Part shown: piece by piece, positions 22,701 to 32,929 of the stretch
How the letters are laid out: every line of letters begins with the position of its first letter
How positions within the stretch are numbered: position 1 is the first letter of the stretch
Assembly: GCA_037127255.1 (NCBI GenBank)
Contig: JBANSL010000009.1
Coordinates: 15,117,975 to 15,181,974 of the forward strand
DNA length: 64,000 bases
Source: Persicaria tinctoria
Taxonomy: Eukaryota; Streptophyta; Magnoliopsida; Caryophyllales; Polygonaceae
Direction of reading: 5' to 3'
Notes under the pieces: generated by a model
Told to the model about the DNA's origin: nothing
Seen by the model: the letters and a program-made list of their open reading frames with translations, nothing else
Database searches by the model: none
Translations under genes and position numbers: made by a program

Positions 22701-24658
22701 TGTATATGTCATTGTTTATGTCTTTATTTTAACCATTCATATGGTGACAATATATATGTCATTGTTTATGTCTTTATTTTTTATTGTGGTGACACTACTT
22801 TAAAAAAATAAAAAAAACTAGAAATTAGACATTAGAGAAGAACTGTCACCACATGTATTTTGGCTTCTCATTATCCCCTATAGGGTTTGTGCTTCCCTTT
22901 TCCTAGGGTTTTCCTTTGATTACAGTGTCTATGACCCTTTTTTCACAGTAGTTACAGTGTCTATAAAGCTGTTTTTATATTGGCTACAACGTTTATAGGG
23001 TTTTCCTTATGATTACAGTGTCTATGACCCTATTTTAATAGTGGTTACAGTGTCTATGACCTTATTTTTATTTTGCTTACAACGTCTATGATCCTCTTAA
23101 CCATTCATATATAGAGGAGAACTGTCACCACATGTATTTTGACTTCTCATTAGTTCCTATAGTGTTTGTACTTCCCTTTTCCTAGGATTTCCCTTTGATT
23201 ACAGTGTCTATGAACCTTTTTTCATAGTGGTGACAGTGTCTATAAAACTGTTTTTATTTTGGTTACAACGTCAATAGGGTTTTCCTTTTGATTACATTGT
23301 CTATGACTTTGTTTTTATAGTGGTGACAGTGGCTATGACACTGTTTTTATTTTGATTACAATGTCCATGACCCTCTTACCCATTCATGTATTACCCCGTT
23401 CATGTATTTTGACTTCTCATAGGCCCTAAAGGGTTTGTGTCTCCCTTTGTCCTAGGGTTTTCTTTTGATTACAGTGTCTATGAACCTTTTTTCATAGTGG
23501 TGACAGTGTCTATAAAGCTATTTTTATTTTGGTTAAAGCGCCTATAGAGTTTTTCTTTTGATTACAGTGTCTATGACTTTGTTTTTATAGTGGTGACAGT
23601 GGTTATGACACTGTTTTTTTTTTATTACAGTGTCTATGACCCTCTTACCCATTCATGTATTAGATGAGAATTGTCAACACATTTATTTTGGCTTCTCATT
23701 AGCCCCTATAGGGTGTGTGCTTCCCTTATCATATGATTTCCCTTTGACTACAGTGTTTATGACCATGTTTTTATAGTGGTGACAGTGGCTATGATACTAT
23801 TTTTATTTTGATTACAACATCTATGACCCTCTTACCCATTCGTGTATTAGAGGAGAACTGTTATCACATTTATTTTGGCTTCTCATTAGCCCCTATAGGG
23901 TTTGTGCTTCCCTTGTCTTAGGGTTTTCCATTTGGTGACAACAATCATCTTTTTACGACGTACTGTACTTAACATTTTAGGGTTTAAGGTTTAGGATTTA
24001 GGGTTTAGGGCCTTGGCCCTAAACCCTAAAGACTTAACTCTAAACCCTAAACCATACTGTACATCACATATTCTTTTGGCTTCCCATTAGCCCTTTTAGG
24101 GTTTGTGCTTCCCTTTTCCTAGGGTTTTCCTTTGATTACAGTGTCTATGAACCTTTTTTAATAGTGGTGACAGTGTCTACAAAGCTGTTTTTATTTTGGT
24201 TACATCATTTATAGGGTTTTACTTTTGATTACAGTGTATATGACCATGTTTTTATAGTGGTGACAGTATCTATTACTTTAATTTTTTTTTATAGTGGTTA
24301 CAATAGTAGTTACATTTTTAATTTTTTTTATTGTGGTGACACTACTTTAAAAAAATCTAAAAACTACAAGTTAGAAATTAGAGAAGAATTGTCGCCACAT
24401 GTATTTTGGCTTTTTCTCATTAGCCCCTATAGGGTTTGTGCTTCCCTTTTCCTAGGGTTTTCCTTTGATTACAGTGTCTATGAACCTTTTTAATAGTGAA
24501 GACAATATCTATAAAGCTGGTTTTATTTTGGTTACAACGTTTATAGGGTTTTCCTTTTGATTACAGTGTCTATGATCATGTTTTTATAGTGGTTACAATG
24601 TCTATGATCCTATTTTTATTTTGCTTACAACATCTATGACCCTCTTAACCATTCATAA
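19712..24658. repeat. ~5-kb field of degenerate interspersed repeats
   Basis: From about 20000 on, the sequence is built from recurring words. A ~19-bp unit (TGGTGACAGTGTCTATGAC and variants such as GATTACAGTGTCTATGACC) alternates with T-rich linkers. About sixteen copies of a longer block contain GGAGAACTGTCACCACATG followed by TTTTGGCTTCTCATTAGCC, spaced irregularly at ~180-450 bp. Five telomere-like palindromes are embedded. The first ~300 bp (19712-20000) are less repetitive, with two copies of AACTCCAATTCAATTAAG. Coding is unlikely: ORFs are short and translate repeat sequence. Transposon subterminal arrays (MULE or CACTA) can look like this, but no CACTA terminus was found. Confidence 0.75.
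20766..24055. repeat. five telomere-like palindromes (TTTAGGG arms around CCTTGG)
   Basis: Copies lie near 20766-20835, 21416-21466, 21860-21930, 22276-22345 and 23979-24055. Each has one to three TTTAGGG-like repeats running into CCTTGG or a remnant, then CCCTAAA repeats in the opposite sense. Most have an outer frame of GTACTGTACTTAACATTTTA on the left and CCATACTGTACATCACATG on the right. They move with the surrounding repeat blocks and so were copied with them. Confidence 0.8.
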
Positions 24659-24932
24659 AAATCAGCAACATACAAATTACAGAATACAAACAACTTGTGC
24701 TCGATTACAGAAATCAGCAGCATACAAATTACAGATTACAAACAACTTGTGCTCGATTACAGAAATTAGTTGCATACAAATTACATATTATATACAACTT
24801 GTGCTCGATTACAGAAATTAGCAGCATACAAATTACAGATTACAAACAACTTGTGCTCGATTACAGAAATCAACAGCATACAAATTACAGATTACAAACA
24901 ACTTGTGCTCGATTACAGAAATCAGCAGCATT
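24659..24932. repeat. 52-bp tandem array, five copies plus a partial
   Basis: Copies start at 24659, 24711, 24763, 24815 and 24867, with a partial copy at 24919. The unit begins AAATCAGCAGCATACAAATT and ends CTCGATTACAG. The copies differ at only a few positions. The CGATTACAG word links it to the neighbouring repeat field. Confidence 0.93.
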
Positions 24933-25598
24933 TAGAAACATAAAATGATGTCATGAACATTACAAACTTTGAAACACAACCTGAAATTACAATCCTTCCA
25001 AACACAACTTGAACATTACAAAGAAATTTCAAATCGGACAAGTTCAAAATAAACCAAGTTAATAAAATGCGGCAACAACTGATGTACGTAGCCATGGGCT
25101 GATATGCTGAAACACAACAGTGATGCAGACACGCCAAAGATCTGAAATGTGAAAGAAACAATGCTAGAGTCCACATTTTGCTTCCAAGAGTCTACTATGC
25201 TTGCAAGAGTCCACACTTTGAAAGTTCAGCATCATTTGCAATATTTTTAGATAAACCCTGAATATCAGGAACTCAAAACTAGCATCTAATACCCTAGGTT
25301 TCATATGAATATAAGATATAAATCCTGATTCCTTTCAACACCTCCATTTCCAATTGAATATCCAACCAAAGCCAGAAACTGAAAACAAGCATCCAATATC
25401 CCGATTGATCGACATTCAAACCTCTGGTTCAAGCTCTAATTTTACCAAGCTAATAAATTAAAGAACAATACTTTCCCAATCGATGATCCACGGCATACTT
25501 TCAGCTTCAAATCCACCTATGTAACACATTCAATTTAGCCCTATTTCACTCCAATTTGCACTACTCGGCTAAAAATCTGAAATTTTTTCACTCATTGT
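24933..25598. other. unassigned sequence between tandem array and exon-like ORF
   Basis: AT-rich single-copy-looking DNA. If the minus-strand ORF at 25599-25853 is a first exon, this would be its downstream intron or UTR, since a donor-like CAGGTTTGT (minus strand) lies near 25640. No domain is recognised. Confidence 0.4.
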
Positions 25599-25853
25599 TC
25601 ACAAATTAAGAGAGTTAGAACTGATTGACAGCTTCAAACAAACCTGTTTCAAGGTGCAGAACCCTTCATACACAGTGAGCACTGAATCAAACGCCTCGAC
25701 AACTGATAGCACAGGTGATTTTCCATCTGGATACACTATTTCTATCGAATCCATGGGAACCGGAGGGAGAGCAAGTTCAGCGCCGGCGGAGGAGGACGAA
25801 GGAACAACGACGGAGGCGACAATTGCTTGAACCTCCAAGCTCGATTTCACCAT
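25599..25853 (-). pseudogene. exon-like ORF fragment, unknown product
   Basis: The minus-strand frame starts MVKSSLEVQAIVASVV. It has a Ser/Ala/Pro-rich stretch (PSSSSAGAELALPPVP) and then a more ordered segment around IEIVYPDGKSPVLSVVEAF. After the codons for CTLKQ the DNA reads CAGGTTTGT, a plausible splice donor near 25640, so the coding part may be ~70 residues of a first exon. Codon use and GC content rise sharply here compared with the neighbours. I do not recognise the protein. It may be a host gene fragment captured by the enclosing element. Confidence that it is expressed is low. Confidence 0.35.
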
Positions 25854-26265
25854 CCAAGCTCAATTAAATCGGAGATCTACTTGAGATCTGCCAAATCGGA
25901 GATTTGCTTGACAAGGAGGTTCTCGTCGTCACGGAGGTTCTCCGACTTGAGATATGCCAAATCGGAGACCTTGAGGTTGTCACCGGTGTCTGTGCTGGCC
26001 TCACCTTCCGTGACTCTCTCGCCGTTCCTCAAATCGGAAGGTCGCACCCCGTTTGTCACCGGAAATTGAGCCCAGTCCTCTCCCTCTCGATCGCCATCCC
26101 TCTCGATCGCCATGCTCTGATCTGCTCGGGAATGGTCGGATCTAGGAGGAATTAGCCGAGATGGTTGGTGTTGGTTGGTCGCGGGGGGTTGTGGTGCAAG
26201 GAGCTTCCGAGCCGGGAGGCGGGAGGTCGGCGATTGTGTGCAGCGAGGAGGCGAAGGTGACAAGT
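25854..26265. other. GC-rich leader-like segment with short degenerate repeats
   Basis: Contains three close variants of a CTTGAGATCTGCCAAATCGG-type word near 25880, 25900 and 25950. A biased open frame runs on the minus strand (about 25877-26125 and further). It ends at the hAT insertion, and sequence continuity resumes at 27422. It could be the 5' leader of the minus-strand exon-like ORF. No recognised product. Confidence 0.35.
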
Positions 26266-27421
26266 TAGGGGTGTGCAGAAAAACTCGAAACCGAAAACAC
26301 GACACGAAAACACGACACGAAAAAACCCGAAACCGAAAAAACACGACACGATAATGACACGAACCGAGAAAACACGGCTCTTAACGGTTCGTGTTCGGAT
26401 CGGGCAAATGCCCTTGTCGGGTACCCGACACGAACCGTTTAATTTTTTTTAAAATTTATATTACGCTGATATAGGATTAATATAAAAACAATCCATAGAA
26501 TATCACTAAAACCCAATAGCTCAGTTGGTTTTGGGCCTAAATCAGCTTGTGCGCATGTGTTACCAATCAGCCCCCAGTTCGAAACTTACCACTGGCAATT
26601 TTTTCTTCATTATTTTTAATGCCCAAAACTAACTAACAGTACACAACCCTAGTTATCCTGAAGTCTCAGGCTCTCAGCCGACAGACTCTTCTTCTCTTCT
26701 TCACACCCACAGGCGACAGACTCGAACTCGATTTCTCTTCATCTTTTCTTCGCACCCACAGACGACAGGCTCGATTTCTCTTCTTCTCTTCTTCTCTTCT
26801 TCGCACCCACAGGCTAGGCCACACCGGTTCTCTTCGATCTCCACTTCTCCTGCGCGCACACAGCCCACAGACGTCGACAGTGCTGGATGCCTGGATCTCA
26901 ATCTCTTCTTCTCAACACTTCTCTTCGAATCTAGTTGCATTCGTCCTCTTATGTATTCTATAATCGATATACTATAGTTCGAAATTTCGAACATCAATTC
27001 TTTTCAGTTCGAATCTATTGCATCCATTCAGAATTTGGACATGAATCTATTGCATCCATTCTCTTATGTAATCTACGAATTCGGAGCTGTTGCTGCACAT
27101 GAATTTGAATCTGGTTGCATCGGTCTCTTCTGTCATACATAATATGATGGATATGTATGGCGGTATGTAAAGGGCAACAGATCGAGTTACAGGACATGGC
27201 AACAACAGTCGGCAGCATAGCAACACACAGGTTTTTTTTTTTTTATTAAGATGGTTCGTGTCGGATAACCGCCGATCCGACACGGATCCGATTTGCTTAA
27301 CCGTGTCGGGTACCTGGCTTGAAATGGTTCGTGTACGGTTCAGACATTTTGGACTAAACGGTTTCGGGTACCCGACACGATTATCCGGTTCGTGTCGGGT
27401 ACCCGGTTATGCCCACCCCTA
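26266..27421. mobile_element. non-autonomous hAT-like DNA transposon
   Basis: The ends are inverted repeats: TAGGGGTGTGC at 26266 and the reverse complement of GCCCACCCCTA ending at 27421. A 7-bp direct repeat, gacaagt, abuts both ends (26259-26265 and 27422-27428); hAT elements normally duplicate 8 bp. The subterminal zones carry many copies of GACACGAA and GGGTACCCG words in opposite orientations, typical of plant hAT subterminal repeats. The 1156-bp element encodes no transposase. Small ORFs in it are arginine/cysteine-rich shadows. Confidence 0.85.
26510..26597 (+). other. tRNA-like sequence inside the hAT element
   Basis: TAGCTCAGTTGG at 26517-26528 matches a pol III A box and AGTTCGAAACT at 26576-26586 resembles a B box. 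The stems of a full tRNA do not form, so this is a degraded tRNA or SINE head and not a working gene. Confidence 0.4.
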
Positions 27422-27428
27422 GACAAGT

Positions 27429-27608
27429 GCGATGGTTAGAGGCGGCCTTGATGGAAAACAAGAAAGATCGGGTTTCTGAGAAGAAAAGAAAGGGTATTGT
27501 ACCATCAGGGGTAAATTTGGAAAAAATGGCCTATTACCTAATATTGTCACCCTTGTGGCCTATGACTTAAAAATTTGACCGAAAATGGCCACTTAGCAAA
27601 AAACCCCT
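27429..27608. other. right end of the putative composite element
   Basis: After the hAT insertion the leader-like sequence continues, then becomes GGCC-word-rich (AATGGCCTATTACC, TGTGGCCTATGAC, AATGGCCACTTAGC) and ends CCCCT. This is the candidate degenerate right TIR. Confidence 0.4.
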
Positions 27609-27621
27609 TATAGTAATTATA

Positions 27622-27881
27622 TAAATATATTTTTTTATTCAATGTTTATTAAATTTTTTTTTTATTAATTATTCATTTATTTATCTATATAAACAAATTA
27701 TTTTTATTTTATGTATCTATATATAATTTTTATAATAAGTAATTATGAAATATATTATCTTTATTAATTATTCATTTATTTTTTATTGTTTATATATATA
27801 TTGATTATATATATATATTTATATTTATATTTTTTATTAATTTATTAATTTATTAAATAGTTATTTCTTTATTATATATAT
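27622..27881. other. AT-rich spacer
   Basis: A/T-only-type low-complexity DNA resembling 13845-14576. No gene is seen. Confidence 0.7.
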
Positions 27882-27943
27882 AGGGTTTACTTCAAATGTA
27901 AAAACTCCTTAACGTGTAAAATTTGCTTATCGCGTAAAATTAG

Positions 27944-28024
27944 CTAATGGGCCTAATTTAATTACTAATGGGCCCAATTTAATTACTAATGGGCCCAATT
28001 TAATTACTAATGGGCCTAATTTCA
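27944..28024. repeat. 22-bp tandem repeat (TAATTACTAATGGGCC)
   Basis: Three to four near-perfect copies of a unit containing TAATTACTAATGGGCCCAAT lie just inside the left terminal repeat. They are probably subterminal repeats of the TIR element. Confidence 0.85.
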
Positions 28025-28349
28025 TTAGTAGAATGTCTGTCCCCCTTGCCCATGCGTGTGCCCCCCTTGCCCCCCCTTCTCGGACCAGATTTTTTTTTTT
28101 GTCCCAGAATTTTTTTTTCGTGTTAACACTTTCTGCTGTGCAAGTATAACTTGGTTTTGTGCACATATAACATCTTATTGTGCAAATATATGTTTATGTT
28201 GTGCAGACAAATAATTCATTATGGGGTAAATAGGTAAATGTGCCTATTTCAATTATAAAAATTTATAATTGAAATATGTTTAATTTATGGGTAAATTGGT
28301 AAATATGTCTAATTTTATGGGTAAATGCACTTATTCCCGTTTTCGATAC

Positions 28350-28605
28350 CTTTTGTGCAACTGTGAAGTGCATTTGTGCAACTGTGAAGTGCATTTGTGC
28401 AACTGTAAAGTGCATTTGTGCAACTTTAAAGTGCAAATATAAGAACATAAAGTGTGAAATGAAAATTGTAATGTGCAAATTTAGAATACAAGTGTGCAAA
28501 AGTAGGATACAATTGTGCAAATTTAAACTACAATTGTGCAAAAGTAAGATACAATTGTGCAGATTTAGCATACAATTGTGCAAATGTAAGATCATAATGT
28601 GCATT
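28350..28605. repeat. 21-bp tandem repeat with GTGCAA/GTGCA words
   Basis: Four copies of TTTGTGCAACTGTGAAGTGCA (one base past 20 omitted: TTTGTGCAACTGTGAAGTGC) at 28353-28434 are followed by a looser series of AATTGTGCAAATTTA and AATTGTGCAAAAGTA units to 28605. Both strands are open for ~90-110 codons because the units lack stops; these are not genes. Confidence 0.85.
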
Positions 28606-28862
28606 AATAAGACAAAAGATGTGCTTTTGAAATCGATGTTTTAATTTTGTTTTTTTTTTTACTTTTGAGAGTTTGGGTTCACCTCTCGGATAATTTAGGT
28701 TGATAGATGTAAGTTTGAAATCGATTTTTTTACATATAATCTTTTAAAATTAAAGTGCATAAATAAGATTAAAATTTGCATAATTAAGCTTAAAAAGTGC
28801 ATAACTTAGATTATAATGTGCATGATTAACAATTTGCGATTGTTGCGCTCTTGTCTATTATG

Positions 28863-28934
28863 TAACCTATGTGGGATTTGAACCCACATCTTTTGTGCAA
28901 ACGCACATTGCTCTACCAATTGAGCTAATAGGCT
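28863..28934 (-). tRNA. tRNA-like sequence, probably a pseudogene
   Basis: On the minus strand the acceptor arms 28928-28934 and 28864-28870 pair over seven bases (one G-U). A D-arm TAGCTCAATTGGTAGAGC and a T-arm GTGGGTTCAAATCCCAC are both well formed. The anticodon arm is abnormal: TGTGC and GCACA pair around a four-base loop, so no standard seven-base loop or anticodon can be assigned. It also lies inside a transposable element. I regard it as a tRNA relic or tRNA-derived sequence with intact pol III box A and box B. Confidence 0.6.
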
Positions 28935-28950
28935 AAATTATGATTTTTAT

Positions 28951-29715
28951 GCTAAAATAGAAGAACCTAATCGACCTAAAGCATATTGCAATAAAATTCT
29001 AAAATTCAATTAGCTCATGATTCACAAACAATTTGACAATGCTATAAACATGAAATTAACTCCAAATCAACCCAACAACACAACCATATCATCAATTTCA
29101 GTCAATTTGGCTGTTGGAAAAAAACCCCAAATTCTAAAGCATATCGCAATATAAAATTCAAAACTTCAATTAGATAATGATCCATAAACAATTTGACAAT
29201 GCTATGAACATGAAATTAGCTCCAAATCAACCCAACAACACAACCATATCATCAATTTCATTCAATTTTGCTTTTGGCAAAAAGCCCCAAATTCTAAAAC
29301 ATATCGCAATATAAAATTCTAAAATTCAATTAGCTCATGATCCATAAACAATTTGACAGTCAATTTTGCTTTTGGCAAAAAGCCCCAAATTCTAAAAAAT
29401 ATCGCAATATAAAATTCTAAAATTCAATTAGCTCATGATCCATAAACAATTTGACAATGATATGAACATGAAATTAGCTCAAAATCAACCCAACAACACA
29501 ACTATATCATCAATTTCAATCAATTTGGCTTTTGGCAAAAAGCCCCAAATTCTAAAACATATCGCAATCTAAAATTCTAAAATTCAATTAGCTCATGATC
29601 CATAAACAATTTGACAATTACATGAACATGAAATTAGCTCAAAATCAACCCAACAACACAACCATATCATCAATTTCAATCAATTTGGCTTTTGGCAAAA
29701 AGCCCCAAATTCCGC
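28951..29715. repeat. ~160-bp tandem array, about five copies
   Basis: The word CCCCAAATTCTAAA or a variant recurs near 29125, 29285, 29384, 29545 and 29703, giving periods of about 160, 99, 161 and 158 bp. Each unit contains ATATCGCAAT, AATTTGACAAT, CATGAACATGAAATTAGC and CAACCCAACAACACAAC. One copy is shortened. No coding potential. Confidence 0.9.
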
Positions 29716-30063
29716 TCCTAAATCAAAGTTTTCAATCTCAACCTAAATCATTCAAACAATCTAAATAATTGTAATAAACAAGTTTAGGGCTATAAATCAT
29801 ACCAAATTTGAGTTGAAACAAGGAGAAAAATGGGGATTTCGAAGGTATATCGAGCCAAAAACGTCGAACAGGTCTGTCGGGAGAGATGGGCTCGGTGTGA
29901 GCTCGGCTGGGCTCGAACCATGATGGTTCCGGTCTCGGGGGGTGTGCCTGAGGGAGGGGGTTCGAGCAGGTGGGGGCTGGTGGCCGGAGGTGGCTCATGG
30001 GTGGCGTGGGAGGCCGACGAGCGAAGTTGCGACATGAGGCTTCGAATGGTCAGGGTGGGCGCG
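29716..30063. other. GC-rich patch of the TIR element, left of the insertion
   Basis: AT-rich sequence changes at ~29830 to GC-rich DNA with GGGCTCG, TCGAACC and GGAGGTGGCTC words. Related words recur at 59046-59190, on the other side of the insertion. ORFs exist on both strands but resemble nothing known. The final five bases gcgcg (30059-30063) are the target-site duplication. Confidence 0.5.
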
Positions 30064-30979
30064 TGTAACGGCCCAGAATTATGATTTCCGGGTTACGTTT
30101 CAAGGGATGAAACCCCTTGTTCGGATCTCGCAATCCAGGTACGGGTCGATGTTTCAAACTCATTTTAAGATTAGTAGAAAGAGGGATTTCAAACCCTAAA
30201 AACATCGAATGGTCGTTGGGTACCCTTAACCTGTCCTAAGACTATGTCGCGGAATCCATTTCAAACGGAAGTAAGGCGAAAGCAAAGTAAAGATACAAGT
30301 GTCACGGCAGAACCGGTCAAAACCAAATCATGAGTGTGTAATTAGCATTTTACTAAATTAGGATATTAGCCAGATTCTTCAATTCGCCAAAAGGGAACCC
30401 CGTCATATAGACATCGAGAACTCAAAATCTGCAGCAAATGCCTTAAAAAAAAGAACGGGGAAAGAAGTCAGATCGAGCCACTCATGCGGGACCGGCAGTC
30501 CTCGCTGAGGCCACATAGTATGTGCTATACCTAATAAAGATGCTCTAATGCAGTACGAAAGTCAAACACACTAGCATGCCCCTAAGTATAATAATGTGCA
30601 GAAATACTGTAAATGGCCCAAGACAATGCCAAATGGCATATCCCTCTCCTACCTCCACCCCCTTCCGATAGGGCGGAGACTGGCCAGCTCGTGAATGCAT
30701 TCCATCATAATCGGGCGGCACGCATGCCTAACCCGCTCCACAATAAAGCCCGCAGGCATGTCATAATATAAGGAAGTTCATGACTCGATTGACTCAGGGT
30801 ACCCGATGAGGCTGGGCTACCCTATGACCCTAGCAAAGACTCTAGGACTATCACAGATAACGGCCGTTCTGTTTCAAACGCATAAAGTAAGCAGATGCTC
30901 ATTCAATTAGTGCAACCTAAACAGGATACTACATGGCATGCTTTTATGCATATGCAACACCTAACATAAAATGCAACAA

Positions 30980-32929
30980 TGTTGTTGCAGGAGTAAGTCA
31001 AGTATAGAATAGAATATGGTTTAAAACGACTCCCCTGTCTCAGCAAATAAATACAAGACTTCCTCCCGTTGTAGTAAGAGAAAAGTCAGGATCGAATCCA
31101 CGAGGAAGCACGTTAGCAGTTCTCAGATAGCTATCAGATTCTCACAAACACAGCAGAAAAGACAGAAACACCAGCAGAAGCAGAAATAAAACAGAAACAA
31201 ATAATCCCGGCAAGGCCAACTAAAATAAAAGCAAAGACAGAAGCAAACAAGCAAAAGCAAGCAAGGCAGAGGTACTCGATAAAGCACGTCGACAACAGCA
31301 GACAAGTCGACAGAACAGTAAGTAACTCGACAGAAGCTAATCGACCGAGTCTTGTCGACACAGGTTGTCGATATCGACAAGTACTCGACACATCACACAG
31401 ATCGACAAGATTCAGATCGACAACAGAAAGAACTCGACTTCGTTAAACCTTCTCGACGTCGACAAGATATATCGATATCGACAAGATTTTTCCGAGATCG
31501 ATAAGTAACAGAAATTTAAATGCAAATGCTTTCGAACACAGAACACGAATTTCCGATGAAATAAATCAATAAACTAAAGACTTCCAAGGCTAGGGTTTCA
31601 ACACCACAACGGTAACCATGCAAAGTAACACATAAAGGCATAAAAGATCATGCTTTCCATCCAAATAACTTTCGTTATTAACAAATAGGAATATAGAGGC
31701 TCTCGCATAAACCCTAATTGTTACTAACCCTTTTCACATAATTAATCCAAGTTGCATTAAGATCACTGTCGCTTCAATAACACAAACAAGGATCACCTTC
31801 AACTCTCGCAAAAGAATCATGCTCATAGGGATAGAAGATGAATCGCACAAAAAATCTGACCTTTATCGCATCGCCACACATGGCCACCGTCGGGCTCACC
31901 CCAGCCCCAAAAGTGGGTGGACTACTCACGCCTCATCGCAATTGCAGACATTGATGTATAAAAAGAAACTTGCATAAAAATAAACCAAAGTTTACAACCG
32001 CTCGAAGCCAACTCCGCTCTCGCTTCACAACTCCAACCGGCTGCTCACTCTCTCTCTCTCTCTACTACTTCTCCTACTTACTTCTCTCTGAAATTGAATC
32101 TAACTGAAATTGAATGAATAAAACTGAGCCCCCTAGGGCCTTATTTATAGGCTTCTAATCCTTGCTAATCAAGGATAGAAGATATCTATCTTTATCTAAA
32201 ACTATATCTAAAACTTAATGATAAATAAATAACATAGTGTAATTAAATAAAATAGATAGACTAGGATTATATCTAATTTGTGGACATCTTCTTTGGTCTT
32301 GATAGATCTTGATAGATTCGGATAGAATTCGTCGAATCTTGGCTTGCAAGTAATCTCCTTTCTCTTCGGACTTCTCCTCGATCTCGGCTTCTGGAGTGCT
32401 CGACAATCTTCTCGACATGTCTCCTCGACATCGACAAAAGTTGTCGATGTCTAGAAGTTTCTTCGTCTGGTGCTCGTGCTCGACGTCTAGAACACATGTC
32501 GAGTTGATAACTTCTCGATGTCGACAAATCTTGTCGATATCGATAACTTTCCTCAGCTCCCAGCTCTGTTCGTAAAACGCACTTTCCCGCTGCCTCGGTT
32601 GTCGGATTGACGCATATGACCATGCGTTGGAAAGCTCTTTCCGAGGGCTACAACTCTCATGAAGACATCACAGCCTGATTCAGAATGATGAAAGCCGGAA
32701 ATTGGCCTTCTCTCCAGCTGCACCATTCTTGGCTTCTCCATGACTTTCCTTTAAGCTCCAAAATGCGTCCGATTTCTGTGAAATATCACAAAAACTTATG
32801 TAGACCTCCATATATAACAACTAAGCATAAACTACACATATTTTGTATCATTCAAGCCCAAATGCATGAAATGCATGCAGAAATCGATATAAAAGATAAT
32901 GTAAAACATGGCAAATTAGGCTCACAACA
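30980..32929 (-). repeat. 3' LTR of element A3
   Basis: 1950 bp. A TATA-like TATAAATA (minus strand, 32142-32149) is followed downstream by a CT/AG-rich leader with a CT microsatellite near 32049. TCGA-NN-TCGA motifs cluster at ~31280-31500 and ~32330-32545. Confidence 0.95.

Larger units (their letters stand above)
14577..27621. mobile_element. putative composite MULE-like element bounded by a 13-bp direct repeat
   Basis: The 13-mer TATAGTAATTATA occurs at 14577-14589 and 27609-27621, at the two transitions between AT-rich spacer and complex sequence. Just inside each end are related GGCC-containing stretches in opposite orientation, for example AATGGCCGAAAGCC near 14610 and the reverse complement of the sequence near 27570-27600 (AAGTGGCCATTTTCGG). 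These look like a degenerate TIR. The interior minus its Copia and hAT insertions is ~7.4 kb and holds leader-like GC-rich segments, a tandem-repeat field and an exon-like ORF, a content typical of Pack-MULEs. The flanks are AT-rich, so a 13-bp match is suggestive and not proof. No transposase is visible. Confidence 0.45.

Noticed and set aside
21860..24055. True chromosome end suggested by telomere-like repeats
   Set aside because: Only one to three TTTAGGG units at a time, in opposing pairs and embedded in other repeats; flanking DNA continues normally on both sides.
19712..24658. CACTA transposon
   Set aside because: The CACTG/CACCACTA words recall CACTA subterminal repeats, but no CACTA-type inverted termini or 3-bp duplication were found.
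26510..26597. Functional tRNA gene
   Set aside because: A-box and B-box words are present but acceptor and anticodon stems do not pair, and it sits inside a hAT-like element.
28363..28644. Cys/Ile/Lys-rich small protein from the GTGCA tandem repeat
   Set aside because: Both strands are open merely because the 21-bp unit has no stop codon; periodic translation of a repeat.
28951..29715. CRISPR-like array
   Set aside because: Plant DNA; units are direct ~160-bp tandem copies without short repeats and unique spacers.
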